Positions 37,880-46,864 of a stretch of DNA of 64,000 bases are shown here, in pieces. The position numbers and the translations under genes were made by a program. The stretch spans positions 2,650,930 to 2,714,929 of the forward strand of contig NZ_KZ614146.1 in NCBI RefSeq assembly GCF_002886185.1, in the 5' to 3' direction. The stretch comes from Salipaludibacillus neizhouensis. GTDB lineage: Bacteria > Bacillota > Bacilli > Bacillales > Salisediminibacteriaceae. Within the stretch, counting starts at the first letter, position 1. Every line of letters starts with the position of its first letter. The notes beneath the pieces were generated by a model. The model did no database searches. It saw only the letters and a program-made list of their open reading frames with translations, and had not been told where the DNA came from.

Positions 37880-38191
37880 ATGCACCAGAAAAAACTTTCT
37901 AATATGGAATAGGGTGAATTTCAAGAATATCTTGTTCGAACAGTAATGAATAAAATCGAAGAAATAGAGACAAAATCATCTCTTGTATATTTTCCTATTG
38001 TCCATGATCGTGTAGAATCTTTTTTATTAGCTCATTGGGAACAAGTTTGGCAGGATTGCCGTACATTGACGTGGAAAGAATGGTTACACTCAAGCTGTTA
38101 TGACCTTTTTAGATCAGAAGTGATAGATGATATTCTTGCCAGTAATCACGTACTTGAGTTAAGTCCTGTTAAAGAGATAACTAAGTCATAA
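37880..38191 (+). pseudogene. Unknown small gene with an in-frame amber codon
   Basis: ATG 37880 follows GGGGGATTTAG and opens a frame MHQKKLSNME, then TAG (37910-37912), then GEFQEYLVRTVMNKIEEIET and on to residue 103. The sequence after TAG reads as protein well before the next ATG at 37946, and that ATG has no ribosome site. The simplest reading is a nonsense mutation in a 103-codon gene. The protein (FPIVHDRVESFLLAHWEQVW, then DCRTLTWKEWLH) is acidic, soluble and not recognised. It ends in a terminator shared with yhaM. Translation from 37946 cannot be excluded. Confidence 0.6.
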
Positions 38192-38198
38192 TTATTAA

Positions 38199-38233
38199 AA
38201 GGTGTCCAATAAATAATTGGACACCTTACTTTT
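38199..38233. terminator. Bidirectional terminator before yhaM
   Basis: AAGGTGTCCAAT and ATTGGACACCTT with an AAATA loop between convergent genes, followed by CTTTTTT on the plus strand. Confidence 0.9.
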
Positions 38234-39193
38234 TTATAAATCTATAGGAGGTTCATGAAAGGTTGGTTTGTAGAAGGAGCGGTTTTCCAAGGCAAAAGCA
38301 CGTTCTGAGAATTCCCCAGGGATGACACGGTCCAATACGCGATCCATCATGTTCATCTTTGCATCTATATTATCAATCATATGCAACATCTCCGCCTCAC
38401 GGATAAGTGGCGGCTTAGGACTTCCCCATTCCCCTTTAGAGTGATGAGATAAAACCATATGTTGTAAAACTAATACTTCTTCCCCTTCAATCGCTAGTTC
38501 CTTTGCGGCTTCATCAATTTCAGTGACCATCATAGAAATATGACCAATAAGTTTTCCCGGAGTCGTATACTGGGTTCCCATAGGACCAGATAGCTCTCTC
38601 ACCTTCGCCATATCATGAAGGATCACGCCTGCATAAAGTAAATCTGTATCTAAGGTTGGGTAAAGCGATGCAATGTTTTTCGATAGCTGCAACATCGATA
38701 CTACGTGATACAAGAGACCAGAAACAAATTCATGATGGTTTTTCGTAGCCGCTGGGGACACAGCAAATTCTTTCTGATGTTTTTTAAATAAATGTCTTGT
38801 TAAGCGTTGTATTTTTGCATTTTTCATATCAAATATATACTGTGTGACTTCTTCTAGCATTTCGTCTTTGTTTCGTGGTGCCGATGGAAGGAAATCATCA
38901 GGTTTTACTTGATCCATGCCCGTTGTTGGTCGGATTGTTTTTATTTTAAGTTGTCTCATTCCTCGAAAATCCTGAACTTCTCCTTGTATATGTACGATTG
39001 AACCACTTACAAAAGTAGCTTCATCTTCACTGGAGATTCCCCATAATTTTGCTTCTAACTCGCCTGTTTTATCTGTCAACTGAAGATTTAAAAAAGGTTT
39101 TCCGTTACTGGCTATTCCTTTCTTTCCAGTCTTTATTAACAAGTAAGCATCTACCGATTCTCCGACTTTATGGTGGTGTATTCCTTTTCTCAT
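38234..39193 (-). CDS. yhaM: 3'-5' exoribonuclease YhaM
   Basis: YhaM trims the 3' ends of RNA and single-stranded DNA in Gram-positive bacteria. The 319-residue protein has an N-terminal OB-fold (about 12-90, [16 protein letters not shown]) and a C-terminal HD domain (about 160-290) with [19 protein letters not shown] (His-Asp pair), GHISMM and [11 protein letters not shown]. Length fits. ATG follows GGCGAGGAGCAGAA. It is near yhaN-yhaO as in B. subtilis, although a two-component pair and gbsR intervene. Confidence 0.96.
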   Translation of the reverse strand: MRKGIHHHKVGESVDAYLLIKTGKKGIASNGKPFLNLQLTDKTGELEAKLWGISSEDEATFVSGSIVHIQGEVQDFRGMRQLKIKTIRPTTGMDQVKPDDFLPSAPRNKDEMLEEVTQYIFDMKNAKIQRLTRHLFKKHQKEFAVSPAATKNHHEFVSGLLYHVVSMLQLSKNIASLYPTLDTDLLYAGVILHDMAKVRELSGPMGTQYTTPGKLIGHISMMVTEIDEAAKELAIEGEEVLVLQHMVLSHHSKGEWGSPKPPLIREAEMLHMIDNIDAKMNMMDRVLDRVIPGEFSERAFALENRSFYKPTFHEPPIDL

Positions 39194-39337
39194 TTCTGCT
39201 CCTCGCCTCCAAATAATCTTTATTTCTTCAATTATATCACATCAAAAGGTACTGACATACGTTCGATATTCAGGTATTGTGTCATTGTATATCCAAGGGT
39301 AAATTCTAGCCACTGTTAGTGCTATTACGAAAGCATC

Positions 39338-39370
39338 CGCCTAGAGCGGATTCGAGCCTCTTTGTTCGAC
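39338..39370 (+). repeat. CCGCCTAGAG motif, isolated copy
   Basis: CCGCCTAGAGCGG can fold as CCGC-CTAGA-GCGG and is followed by ATTCGAGCCTCTTTGTTCGA. Close matches lie at 141-173 (attached to an AACGC repeat), 46799-46827 and 50020-50038. Confidence 0.6.
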
Positions 39371-39375
39371 GAAAA

Positions 39376-39411
39376 CTAAAAAACCTATCCCTTCAGTCAC
39401 GAAGGAATAGA
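39376..39411 (-). terminator. Intrinsic terminator after the sensor kinase gene
   Basis: On the minus strand CTATTCCTTC, loop GTGACT, GAAGGGATAG is followed by GTTTTTTAG. Confidence 0.85.
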
Positions 39412-39412
39412 T

Positions 39413-40780
39413 TTATGTGGGTTTAGAAGATTGTTCGTGTCGAGGAAACACCGTTGTAAATAATACGCCATCTTCCTTATTTTCAACCTTCGGATATCCA
39501 TTATGCAGTTCGCATATTCTTTTAACAATTGCTAAACCAAGACCAAATTGACCTTTGTTTCCTTTCCGAAATGGAGTGAAAATATGTTCAAGTTCAGTAA
39601 CGGGTATATTTTCACCATTATTCCATACTTGAATATGAATGTCCCCGTTTTTCACTTCCTTCGCGGAAATCTTAATAGCATCAACCGCATAGCGAAGAGC
39701 ATTTTCAACTAAGTTTTCCAATAGTACAGTTAAAAGCTCTTTATCACCTTTTAGCTTTACAGCCCCACCTTCTACGGAAATAGCTACTTCCTCTCTTGCT
39801 AAACGAAATCTTTCTTCTACCAGATAAGCGATAGAACCAAATGGAAAGTAATCATTTTCCACTGGAGCTCCATTTAATGAATCTAACTTAGTATAATAGA
39901 GCATATCTTTAACCCTTTTTTCCATGCGATTCGACTCTTCGATGATCACATCCATCGTATGTTCAATATCGTCGCGTGGAAGAATTCCATCTTTGACAGA
40001 CTTTGCATAGCTTTTAATTACCATAATAGGTGTTTTTAGTTCATGAGATGCATGCTGAATAAATGTTTTTTGAACAGCATCATATTTGATAAGATTTTGT
40101 CTCATTTTTTCAAATTGATTAGATAATTTTTCGAAATCTTCATCACCTTCCCAATGAAAAGGCTCCTTCCAATTCCGTTCAGCAATTTGTTCGAAATGAG
40201 CACCTAAACTTGTTAGCGGTTGTTTCAAATAGTATTTAAGCCAAAATGCAGGTACGAGGCTCATTAAACTAGCAAAAAGCATAATGTAACTTAATCTTCC
40301 CCATAGTCGGCTAACCATCTGGTCACGGTATGTATCCCACATGTGAGAAATATAATATGCTTCCCCCTCAGTTGTGTAAACTTTAAATACTACATAGAAA
40401 AGAGTTGCGCCATTATAAGTAAGTTCATACCGTCCCCGACGAGTCATTTGATTTTGAGCCCGTTCTCCCATTTCTCTTAAAACTTCACTAGGAACTGGGT
40501 CTCCCACATACGTTCCAAATTCATTCATCAGAGACAAATGCCCTACAGACCTTTCCGCATCTCTTCTTTCAATAAAATCAATCTCTGATTGCGGAGGAAC
40601 TAAATGCTCACCCTGTGGGTTCGCAGAACGAGTTTGTTCTTGCTCAATAATTCTATATGTCTCTTCTGTCAGTGCGCTCTTCAAAGAGATTGGATATATG
40701 ATTCCTATTAACAGAGCTACTAACAAAAGAATAGAAATGAACGAGAACCAAATTCGTTGAGTTAAATTTAACCGAATCAT
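39413..40780 (-). CDS. cssS: Sensor histidine kinase, CssS-like
   Basis: A 455-residue membrane kinase. Two membrane segments (about 10-32 and 160-182) flank an extracytoplasmic domain of about 130 residues. HAMP follows, then HisKA (QHASHELKTPIMVIKSYAKS), N box (LLENLVENALRYA) and GLGLAIVKRI. The sequence around the His box and the kinase-to-membrane linker resembles CssS of B. subtilis, which senses misfolded exported proteins at the wall-membrane interface. It overlaps the response regulator gene by four bases. The htrA-type targets are not in the window; prsA is nearby. The orthology is likely but not proven. Confidence 0.8.
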   Translation of the reverse strand: MIRLNLTQRIWFSFISILLLVALLIGIIYPISLKSALTEETYRIIEQEQTRSANPQGEHLVPPQSEIDFIERRDAERSVGHLSLMNEFGTYVGDPVPSEVLREMGERAQNQMTRRGRYELTYNGATLFYVVFKVYTTEGEAYYISHMWDTYRDQMVSRLWGRLSYIMLFASLMSLVPAFWLKYYLKQPLTSLGAHFEQIAERNWKEPFHWEGDEDFEKLSNQFEKMRQNLIKYDAVQKTFIQHASHELKTPIMVIKSYAKSVKDGILPRDDIEHTMDVIIEESNRMEKRVKDMLYYTKLDSLNGAPVENDYFPFGSIAYLVEERFRLAREEVAISVEGGAVKLKGDKELLTVLLENLVENALRYAVDAIKISAKEVKNGDIHIQVWNNGENIPVTELEHIFTPFRKGNKGQFGLGLAIVKRICELHNGYPKVENKEDGVLFTTVFPRHEQSSKPT

Positions 40781-41463
40781 GAGGATAGAACCCTATACCC
40801 ATAGCCATATAAAGTTTCTACATGAATTCTTGAAAGTTTTTTTCGTACTCTTCTAACTACATCATCTACTGCACGTTCAGAACCGAAGTAATCTGATCCC
40901 CATACGTACTCGATGATAGATTCACGGGACAATGCATTCCCTAAATTGGACGTTAGGAGTATTACAAGGTCCATTTCCTTTGTAGTAAGTTCTATCGGAT
41001 CTTGTCCATCATGAACTGTTCGAGATTTAGGATCAATCGTATATCCGTTTATTTCAAGAGCATCCTCTTCCCTAACTTCAGGTGGATACACGCGATGAAG
41101 TAATTTTTTGGCACGGATAATTAGTTCCTCCGGTAAAAATGGTTTTGCCAAATAGTCATCACTTCCCAATTCTAACCCTAGAACTCTATCTAAATCTTTA
41201 TCTCGGGCGGATATAAAGATAACCGGAGTATCTGCCTCGCTTTTTATAGCTTTCAATAATTGATAACCATCCATACCAGGCAACATAATATCTAAAACCC
41301 ATATATGTGGCGGCTCATGTTCTTGTACATAAGTGTGAGCTTCCTTACCATCGGTGAAGTGCTTTACAGACCAACCTTCTTTTTCCATATATGCTTTGAT
41401 GACTTCCCCTAAATTTTGCTCATCCTCTACTAAATAAACTGAAAACTCATTCATAGCCATCAT
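40777..41463 (-). CDS. cssR: Response regulator, CssR-like (OmpR family)
   Basis: A 228-residue OmpR/PhoB regulator. Receiver domain (about 6-117) with the acidic pair VEDE, phosphoacceptor Asp in VLDIMLPGMDGYQLL, Thr/Ser-Ala ISARDKD and Lys in YLAKPFLPEEL. A winged-helix domain (about 130-226) has LTTKEMDLVILLTSN and RAVDDVVRRVRKKL. It is the first gene of a two-gene operon with the CssS-like kinase. A palindrome ACATTTTT...AAAAATGT lies 70-100 bases upstream and may be an autoregulatory site. Confidence 0.82.
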   Translation of the reverse strand: MMAMNEFSVYLVEDEQNLGEVIKAYMEKEGWSVKHFTDGKEAHTYVQEHEPPHIWVLDIMLPGMDGYQLLKAIKSEADTPVIFISARDKDLDRVLGLELGSDDYLAKPFLPEELIIRAKKLLHRVYPPEVREEDALEINGYTIDPKSRTVHDGQDPIELTTKEMDLVILLTSNLGNALSRESIIEYVWGSDYFGSERAVDDVVRRVRKKLSRIHVETLYGYGYRVLSS

Positions 41464-41531
41464 CCTTCATTTTTTACGTTAGTCTTTCTTCTTATTTTAA
41501 TACAAAATAGACTAAAAATGAAATACTTCGA

Positions 41532-41562
41532 CATTTTTACATAGAATTAAGAGAAAAATGTA
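41532..41562. promoter_or_regulatory. Palindrome upstream of cssR
   Basis: The perfect eight-base arms ACATTTTT (41532-41539) and AAAAATGT (41555-41562) are separated by 15 bases, upstream of the regulator gene. A candidate operator; no T tract for a terminator. Confidence 0.4.
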
Positions 41563-41681
41563 AATGAAAGTTCTTTGTAAGGAGCTATGTGCACATAGGT
41601 CTGCATGCAGGAGCATCAATAGTTCCTAGTAAAAAAAGAATGTCTTGTAAGAATGATCCAAACCTTTGGGTCACCCTATTT

Positions 41682-42227
41682 CTACTTCTTTTTTTTCGGT
41701 ACTAAATTATAAATTTCACCTGATTCCATGACATCCACAAATCGAAGTAACCAATCGTAATATTCTTCCGCAGCTTCTATTTTAAAAACCGCTTGTTGAA
41801 TTTCAGTCCTAAGATCATGATTTGTCGTATTGGATAATAATTGTTGTAGTTTTTCGATCGTATCCTCGGCTTCTTCAACATTTGTTTCCGTCGCCTTTTT
41901 CCACTTTTGTGTAAAAAGTGTCATAAATGATTTATGCCAATCAGGCTCCGTACTGTATAAATCTTTCCTTACGCCTCTTCTGAAAACAGGTTGTACCATT
42001 TGCATATCAGCTAGGGAGCGAACTCCAGTACTCATACTTGTTTTACTCATGCCTACAGCTTCCCTTAAATCGTCCAGCGTCATCGGTTCTTCAGCGAAAT
42101 ATAAACTGCCGTAAACTCTGCCTACTGACGGTGTAATTCCATACAGTGACATGTTTTTTGCAATACTTTGAACAAATTCATCTTTAATATTCTCAAATAA
42201 TTTGCATTGTTCCGTTTTATCCTTCAA
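41682..42227 (-). CDS. GbsR/OpuAR-type MarR-like repressor
   Basis: A 181-residue regulator of the GbsR family, which represses glycine betaine synthesis or uptake genes and responds to choline in B. subtilis. Visible features: SIAKNMSLYGITPSVGRVYGSLYF, the winged-helix EAVGMSKTSMSTGVRSLADM, and FRRGVRKDLYSTEPDWHKSF. TTG 42227 is chosen because GGAGG lies eight bases upstream; an earlier TTG overlaps that site. No betaine or choline genes adjoin it, so the target is unknown. A poly-Lys C-terminus is present. Confidence 0.82.
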   Translation of the reverse strand: MKDKTEQCKLFENIKDEFVQSIAKNMSLYGITPSVGRVYGSLYFAEEPMTLDDLREAVGMSKTSMSTGVRSLADMQMVQPVFRRGVRKDLYSTEPDWHKSFMTLFTQKWKKATETNVEEAEDTIEKLQQLLSNTTNHDLRTEIQQAVFKIEAAEEYYDWLLRFVDVMESGEIYNLVPKKKK

Positions 42228-42348
42228 TAGGATAACCTCCAACTTCGTCCTATCCGCTTTATAGGGTATTCAGCTAACTTTACCAAAAGATTCCTTTTAT
42301 TAAAAGGGCTTACATTCAAGTACTGCGCAAACAAGACTCAATATAAAC

Positions 42349-45336
42349 TTAATTGAATGCCTGTAAAAAACCAGGAGCTTTATAATCATTTATTTCGTTT
42401 AATATATGTTCATGACAAGAAAAATAAAAAATTTGACGTTCTATTGAAATTTCTTCTAATAAACTCCAGACGTTTATCCTTCGTTGTTTATCCATATTAA
42501 CAAATGTTTCATCTAAAAACAGCGGGAATTGCTCTCTTGAACTATCTTCAAGAGCAAGTCCTAATCGAATAGATAAATAAAGCATTTCACAGGTCCCTCT
42601 GCTAAGTTGTGTCGGTTCAAATCGCTGACCGTCATTTCTTTCAACTACAAATCGTTTTTCACCTATAGGAGCAAATAAATAAGTATATTCTTCTGACGTT
42701 AGTCTGCTAAAAAAGTCTTGTGCCTTTTTTAACACTTTAGGTTGTCGCTCTTTTTCATAAATATCTTTTACTTTTTCAATCATCATTGCGCCGGTCTCTA
42801 ATACGACCCATTCCTTCGCATAGTCATTTAACTTTTGTTTGATCATCGTGTATTTTTGTTTTTGTTCCTCATATGTTCCATCTTCTTCAAGATATTTTAA
42901 CTCGTTTATCTGGTAAGACAAATCAGCATGCAATTGATTCGTTTCCTGATCAATACGTGTTACGTCTTCACTCAAAACTTTTTGTTCTTCATTATCATCT
43001 CTGTCACGGTGAATAATATCCTCTATTAAAAGTACTCTTTTAGACTCATCAGGTACTATGGTAACTATTTGAACCCAGAGTTCTTTCTCTTTTGATTTGT
43101 TTATATTGTATAGCTCAGCTTTCATACCTTTTTCCCGAAAAGCTTCTTCAGTATCAACATGAGCTTGATATAGTAAGCTATCTACTTTTGCAACATATAG
43201 ATGTTTTTCTTTTTCTAATTCACTTATTACATCGTTTAGTGACACTAGTTTTTCTTCTTCACGTAAACTAGTTTCTTTCCATTGTTGTTGATTCTCAAGT
43301 ATCACTAAAATCTCTCTGTACAAGGACGGCATCGAAGCTTTTTCCGACAAGGAAAATGTCTTTGCTATTTCCATTACTCTCTCTTCGAACTTGCTAATCT
43401 GATTTAAAATTCCCTGTTCTTTTTTCCTTATATCTGCAATCTCTCTCGCTTTTTGATTCCATATCTTCAGTGAATTGAGAAACTTACCGTAAAATAAAAT
43501 GTCATTTCCTTCCGGGAGTTTTGCCGCCTCACTCCATTCCTTTATATCTCTTTCAAGATTCCTCCACTCGTCTTGCAAATCCATCCAATTTTGTGTCCAA
43601 TCTTCTAATTGCTTCTTAATAAATAACATTTTTGTACCCAAATCATTAACTTTACGAAGATTTTCATGATGTTCATTTAATTGTCGTGAAACATCTATGG
43701 TTAAACTATTATTTATTGAGGTCGTTCTTTCTTGCTCTTGTATTATTTCGATCTCATTTTCAAGATGTGCAACTTGTTCCAATAAAGAACGATCTATCAG
43801 GGGCTTTCGTAACCCAAAAACAAGCGGTATTGTTGCAACAAAAAAGAAAACAGACAATATGTACTCCCCATTTATGGTTGTAGCTATCGCTGCTAACATT
43901 GTTAAAATAGCGCCGGTTGTAAACAGTTTTTTATTTCTTTTCCCTATGGCTTCCTTTCTTTTACATTCTTCCTTTATCCATTTTAATTGTTCACTTTTAA
44001 GTTCCTTCTCTTTTTCCTGAAAATTTTGATCTTCGTTATTTTCGAGCTTCTTATATCTTTCAAGCATTTCATCTGATAAAAGACTATCACTTTCCATTTG
44101 CCATTGTTGTTCGGTAATATTTAATTCTTGTTTTTTCTTTTTCTCTTCATCAATCAGTCTATCTTCTGTTGTCCTTAAGCGACTCCATTTTTCTTTCATG
44201 TCATCGTATTGTTCTAACATATATGGATCGTATTGAGCCTTTTCAAAAGTCTGTTTATCTATGGTCGGCCATTCTTCTTCAATTGCTCTCTGATAACAAT
44301 ACAGCTCCTCTTTTAGCACTGAAAGTGATTTTGCATCCTCAAGCAAATTGGAATAAAACATATGATGTTTTTCCAGGTCTTTCATTTCACGAATACTCTT
44401 ATCGTTACATAATTCCTTCGATGAGATTTCCTTTTTATCTGTTAATTCAGCTAATCGGTCTTTCTCTACTGACAGCCTCACGTCAGCTTCTTGTATTTTC
44501 TCATTTAGTCCTTCAAGACGCCTTACCCCATCTACAGGGAAACCTAGATTTTCCTCGTCTTTCCCTTCCTGTCTGTATGCATGCCATTCACTTATAATCG
44601 GGTTTAGTGTTATACGTTTGTCCAACCAACGTAACTGCTCCTGAATTCTCTTTTTTTCTTCTTTTTGTTCAAGTAATGCTGCTTCTTTTACTTGAATGGA
44701 TTGTTGTAAACATTCATATTGATCCAATCGTTCTTCCCATTTGATTATTTTCTTTTCTAATTCGCTTAACTCTTGTGTGAGAGCATTAATTTCAGGTTTA
44801 ACCCCTCTTTTTTTAAATAAACGATTTTTTTCAAGCTCAAGTTGTTTTTCCAATTTAGCTAATTCTGAAGCCCCCGTCATACTAGCATCATATAAGTATT
44901 GATTTAAATGCTGCGGGTCTAGTTCATTTATCCCTTGAAGACCATCTAACCCAAAATGAAAAATTCCTTTAAATGTATTGGAGTCCAAACCTTTTAACAG
45001 TTGATTCAGTTCATGTTCACTTCCCGTGCTGCCATCTGGAAACTGTATATGAACGATTCCTTTTTGATACTTTCCTGAAGTTCTTTCGATGAATATTTCC
45101 CTTTGGTCGAGATCTCTTATAAGAATAGATCCCCCATAATTATTTGAATTTCTGGGGATATACTGATTCTCCTTTTTAGAAGGAAACCCAAAGAAAACAG
45201 CAAATAGTAAGGCCATCAGTGTTGATTTTCCTGATTCATTTTCACCATAAAACAACGAAAACATTTCATCTTCCAAGTTCCACTCTTGGTCTACCAATTT
45301 CCCGTATCCATAAATATATATCTTTAATATTTTCAC
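42349..45336 (-). CDS. yhaN: SbcC/Rad50-like ATPase YhaN
   Basis: A 995-residue coiled-coil ATPase. N-terminal Walker A is YGENESGKSTLMALLF (about 30-45). Long heptad-rich coiled coils occupy about 175-460 and 515-830. At the C-terminus are the signature QLSRGTCEMLYLSIRLGLAL and Walker B FPLFLDETFVNMD. Between the coils, about 468-508, lie two hydrophobic segments that look like membrane helices, unlike ordinary SbcC. It overlaps yhaO by four bases. The YhaN/YhaO pair resembles the Rad50/Mre11 arrangement and is thought to act in DNA repair; the membrane segments suggest a different location. Confidence 0.9.
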   Translation of the reverse strand: MKILKIYIYGYGKLVDQEWNLEDEMFSLFYGENESGKSTLMALLFAVFFGFPSKKENQYIPRNSNNYGGSILIRDLDQREIFIERTSGKYQKGIVHIQFPDGSTGSEHELNQLLKGLDSNTFKGIFHFGLDGLQGINELDPQHLNQYLYDASMTGASELAKLEKQLELEKNRLFKKRGVKPEINALTQELSELEKKIIKWEERLDQYECLQQSIQVKEAALLEQKEEKKRIQEQLRWLDKRITLNPIISEWHAYRQEGKDEENLGFPVDGVRRLEGLNEKIQEADVRLSVEKDRLAELTDKKEISSKELCNDKSIREMKDLEKHHMFYSNLLEDAKSLSVLKEELYCYQRAIEEEWPTIDKQTFEKAQYDPYMLEQYDDMKEKWSRLRTTEDRLIDEEKKKKQELNITEQQWQMESDSLLSDEMLERYKKLENNEDQNFQEKEKELKSEQLKWIKEECKRKEAIGKRNKKLFTTGAILTMLAAIATTINGEYILSVFFFVATIPLVFGLRKPLIDRSLLEQVAHLENEIEIIQEQERTTSINNSLTIDVSRQLNEHHENLRKVNDLGTKMLFIKKQLEDWTQNWMDLQDEWRNLERDIKEWSEAAKLPEGNDILFYGKFLNSLKIWNQKAREIADIRKKEQGILNQISKFEERVMEIAKTFSLSEKASMPSLYREILVILENQQQWKETSLREEEKLVSLNDVISELEKEKHLYVAKVDSLLYQAHVDTEEAFREKGMKAELYNINKSKEKELWVQIVTIVPDESKRVLLIEDIIHRDRDDNEEQKVLSEDVTRIDQETNQLHADLSYQINELKYLEEDGTYEEQKQKYTMIKQKLNDYAKEWVVLETGAMMIEKVKDIYEKERQPKVLKKAQDFFSRLTSEEYTYLFAPIGEKRFVVERNDGQRFEPTQLSRGTCEMLYLSIRLGLALEDSSREQFPLFLDETFVNMDKQRRINVWSLLEEISIERQIFYFSCHEHILNEINDYKAPGFLQAFN

Positions 45337-46568
45337 AGAGCTTCTTCCTCCCCTATTAATGTCGTTAACAGGATATTCTCTGCTTCCTCTGCTAATTTCT
45401 GCTGCTCTTTATCGGATAGATGTTCTAAATAATTGCGTATATGCCGATGATCATAAAGAGTTGCTAACCGCTCCTTGACTTCGCTGTTATCTGCTGTTAA
45501 AGCCTCATTCGTTCGAATAATATCTCCAATAAGATGTTCCTGATTGCGCCATCTTTCTTTGTCGATAATTGATTTTGTTTGAATGAGTAACTTTTCAATT
45601 GACATATCATTAGTAGAATACTCTTCTATCAAAAGCTCGAATAACTCTTTCCTTTTTTCTGAGTTCCCTAATAGCTTATGGAGTTTTCCTTTTCCATCAA
45701 TTACGAGAGAAAGTATATACGCTCTAGTATCCTCAAGAGCCTGAATTCTCTCACCAACCTCATCAATCAGTTCATCAACCGTAAGCAGTCCATTAATAGA
45801 CACACGGATTTCCATCCAGGCAATTGGGGCAGTTTCAATAAATGAAAGAGAAGTCTCTTTTTTAGTTATTTCTACGAGATAGGCACCCTTTGGACCTGAT
45901 TCCTTTCGATGGCAACCTTGGACATTCCCAGGATAAACGACAGGTGGATTATCAGTCAGTACCTCTCGTTTGTGAACATGGCCTAATGCCCAATAATCAA
46001 ATTCTTTCTCCAGTAAACTACTGACGGTAAATGGGGCATATGGATCGTGTCCAAGCTGTCCACTTTCCTGACCATGAAGCATACCGATGTGATACGCCTC
46101 GTTATTACGTTCTTTTTGATATAGGGGAACAGGGTTTTCCATGTAAGCGACCTGAGGATAACTGAAGCCATAAATATACACTTCTTCCTTTGCTTCCGTT
46201 TTCAAAAACATACTTGATACCTTTGATGAAAAAATATGAACATTCTCCGGCATGCTTATAAGGTTATCCTTATATACTAGTGGATCATGATTACCATGAA
46301 TTATATACAATGGAATACTTTCTTTTTGAAGTCGAAGTGCTTGTTTTCGGAAAAACCACTGACCTTTTATTGATCGCTGTTCCTCATCGTAAATATCTCC
46401 GCTTACTAGAAAAAAATCCACCTTTTTACTGATAGCAACTGTTACAAGCTTCTCAAATGAATGGTATGTGGCTTGTGAAGCCATATATATAAATGGATCC
46501 GTCATATTAGATGAAGCTTTCAACGACCGTCCTAAATGCAAATCCGCACTATGTATAAATCGAACCAT
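45333..46568 (-). CDS. yhaO: SbcD/Mre11-like metallophosphoesterase YhaO
   Basis: A 411-residue calcineurin-type phosphoesterase. Metal motifs are HSADLHLG (Asp, His), SGDIYDE (Asp), HGNHDP (Asn, His), GMLHGQ and LGHVHKRE. The C-terminal half (about 255-411) is a helical cap region. It is expected to be the nuclease partner of YhaN, as Mre11 is for Rad50. First gene of the yhaO-yhaN operon; ATG follows GGAGGAATATAC. Confidence 0.92.
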   Translation of the reverse strand: MVRFIHSADLHLGRSLKASSNMTDPFIYMASQATYHSFEKLVTVAISKKVDFFLVSGDIYDEEQRSIKGQWFFRKQALRLQKESIPLYIIHGNHDPLVYKDNLISMPENVHIFSSKVSSMFLKTEAKEEVYIYGFSYPQVAYMENPVPLYQKERNNEAYHIGMLHGQESGQLGHDPYAPFTVSSLLEKEFDYWALGHVHKREVLTDNPPVVYPGNVQGCHRKESGPKGAYLVEITKKETSLSFIETAPIAWMEIRVSINGLLTVDELIDEVGERIQALEDTRAYILSLVIDGKGKLHKLLGNSEKRKELFELLIEEYSTNDMSIEKLLIQTKSIIDKERWRNQEHLIGDIIRTNEALTADNSEVKERLATLYDHRHIRNYLEHLSDKEQQKLAEEAENILLTTLIGEEEAL

Positions 46569-46634
46569 GTATATTCCTCCTTTCTATCTAAAATTATATC
46601 ATAATAAGAATAAATGTTCGTATTAAAATCATTA

Positions 46635-46675
46635 AGAGGGATCAAAAAAGTAATATACACTTTCTTGATCCCTCT
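46635..46675. repeat. Inverted repeat between yhaO and the Sm-like gene
   Basis: AGAGGGATCAA (46635-46645) and TTGATCCCTCT (46665-46675) are perfect 11-base arms. On the minus strand it follows the gene at 46865 and may terminate it, though only TTAATGATTTT follows. Confidence 0.6.
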
Positions 46676-46722
46676 AAAAGGGGTGGTATATAAGCGAAAG
46701 AAACTTCGTCCCATACACAGTG

Positions 46723-46828
46723 TAGAAAAACGCCATCTGAAAAAGCCCCATATAAAGCCTCTGTCCGGGGTGGCTGAAGTGTTGCCTGTGGAAAGCAGCC
46801 ACCTAGATCAGATTCGAGGCCCTTGTTA
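46723..46828 (+). repeat. AACGC repeat family, degenerate copy 10 (subfamily II)
   Basis: TAGAAAAACGCCA head, then GGGGTGGCTGAAGTGTTGCC, matching the subfamily II 3' arm, and CCACCTAGATCAGATTCGAG, a variant of the CCGCCTAGAG tail seen in copy 1. The inner part is eroded. The region between yhaO and the next gene holds only this and the adjacent inverted repeat. Confidence 0.6.
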
Positions 46829-46864
46829 ATAAAAGCAAAATCTCTAGAAAAAACATTCTAACGA

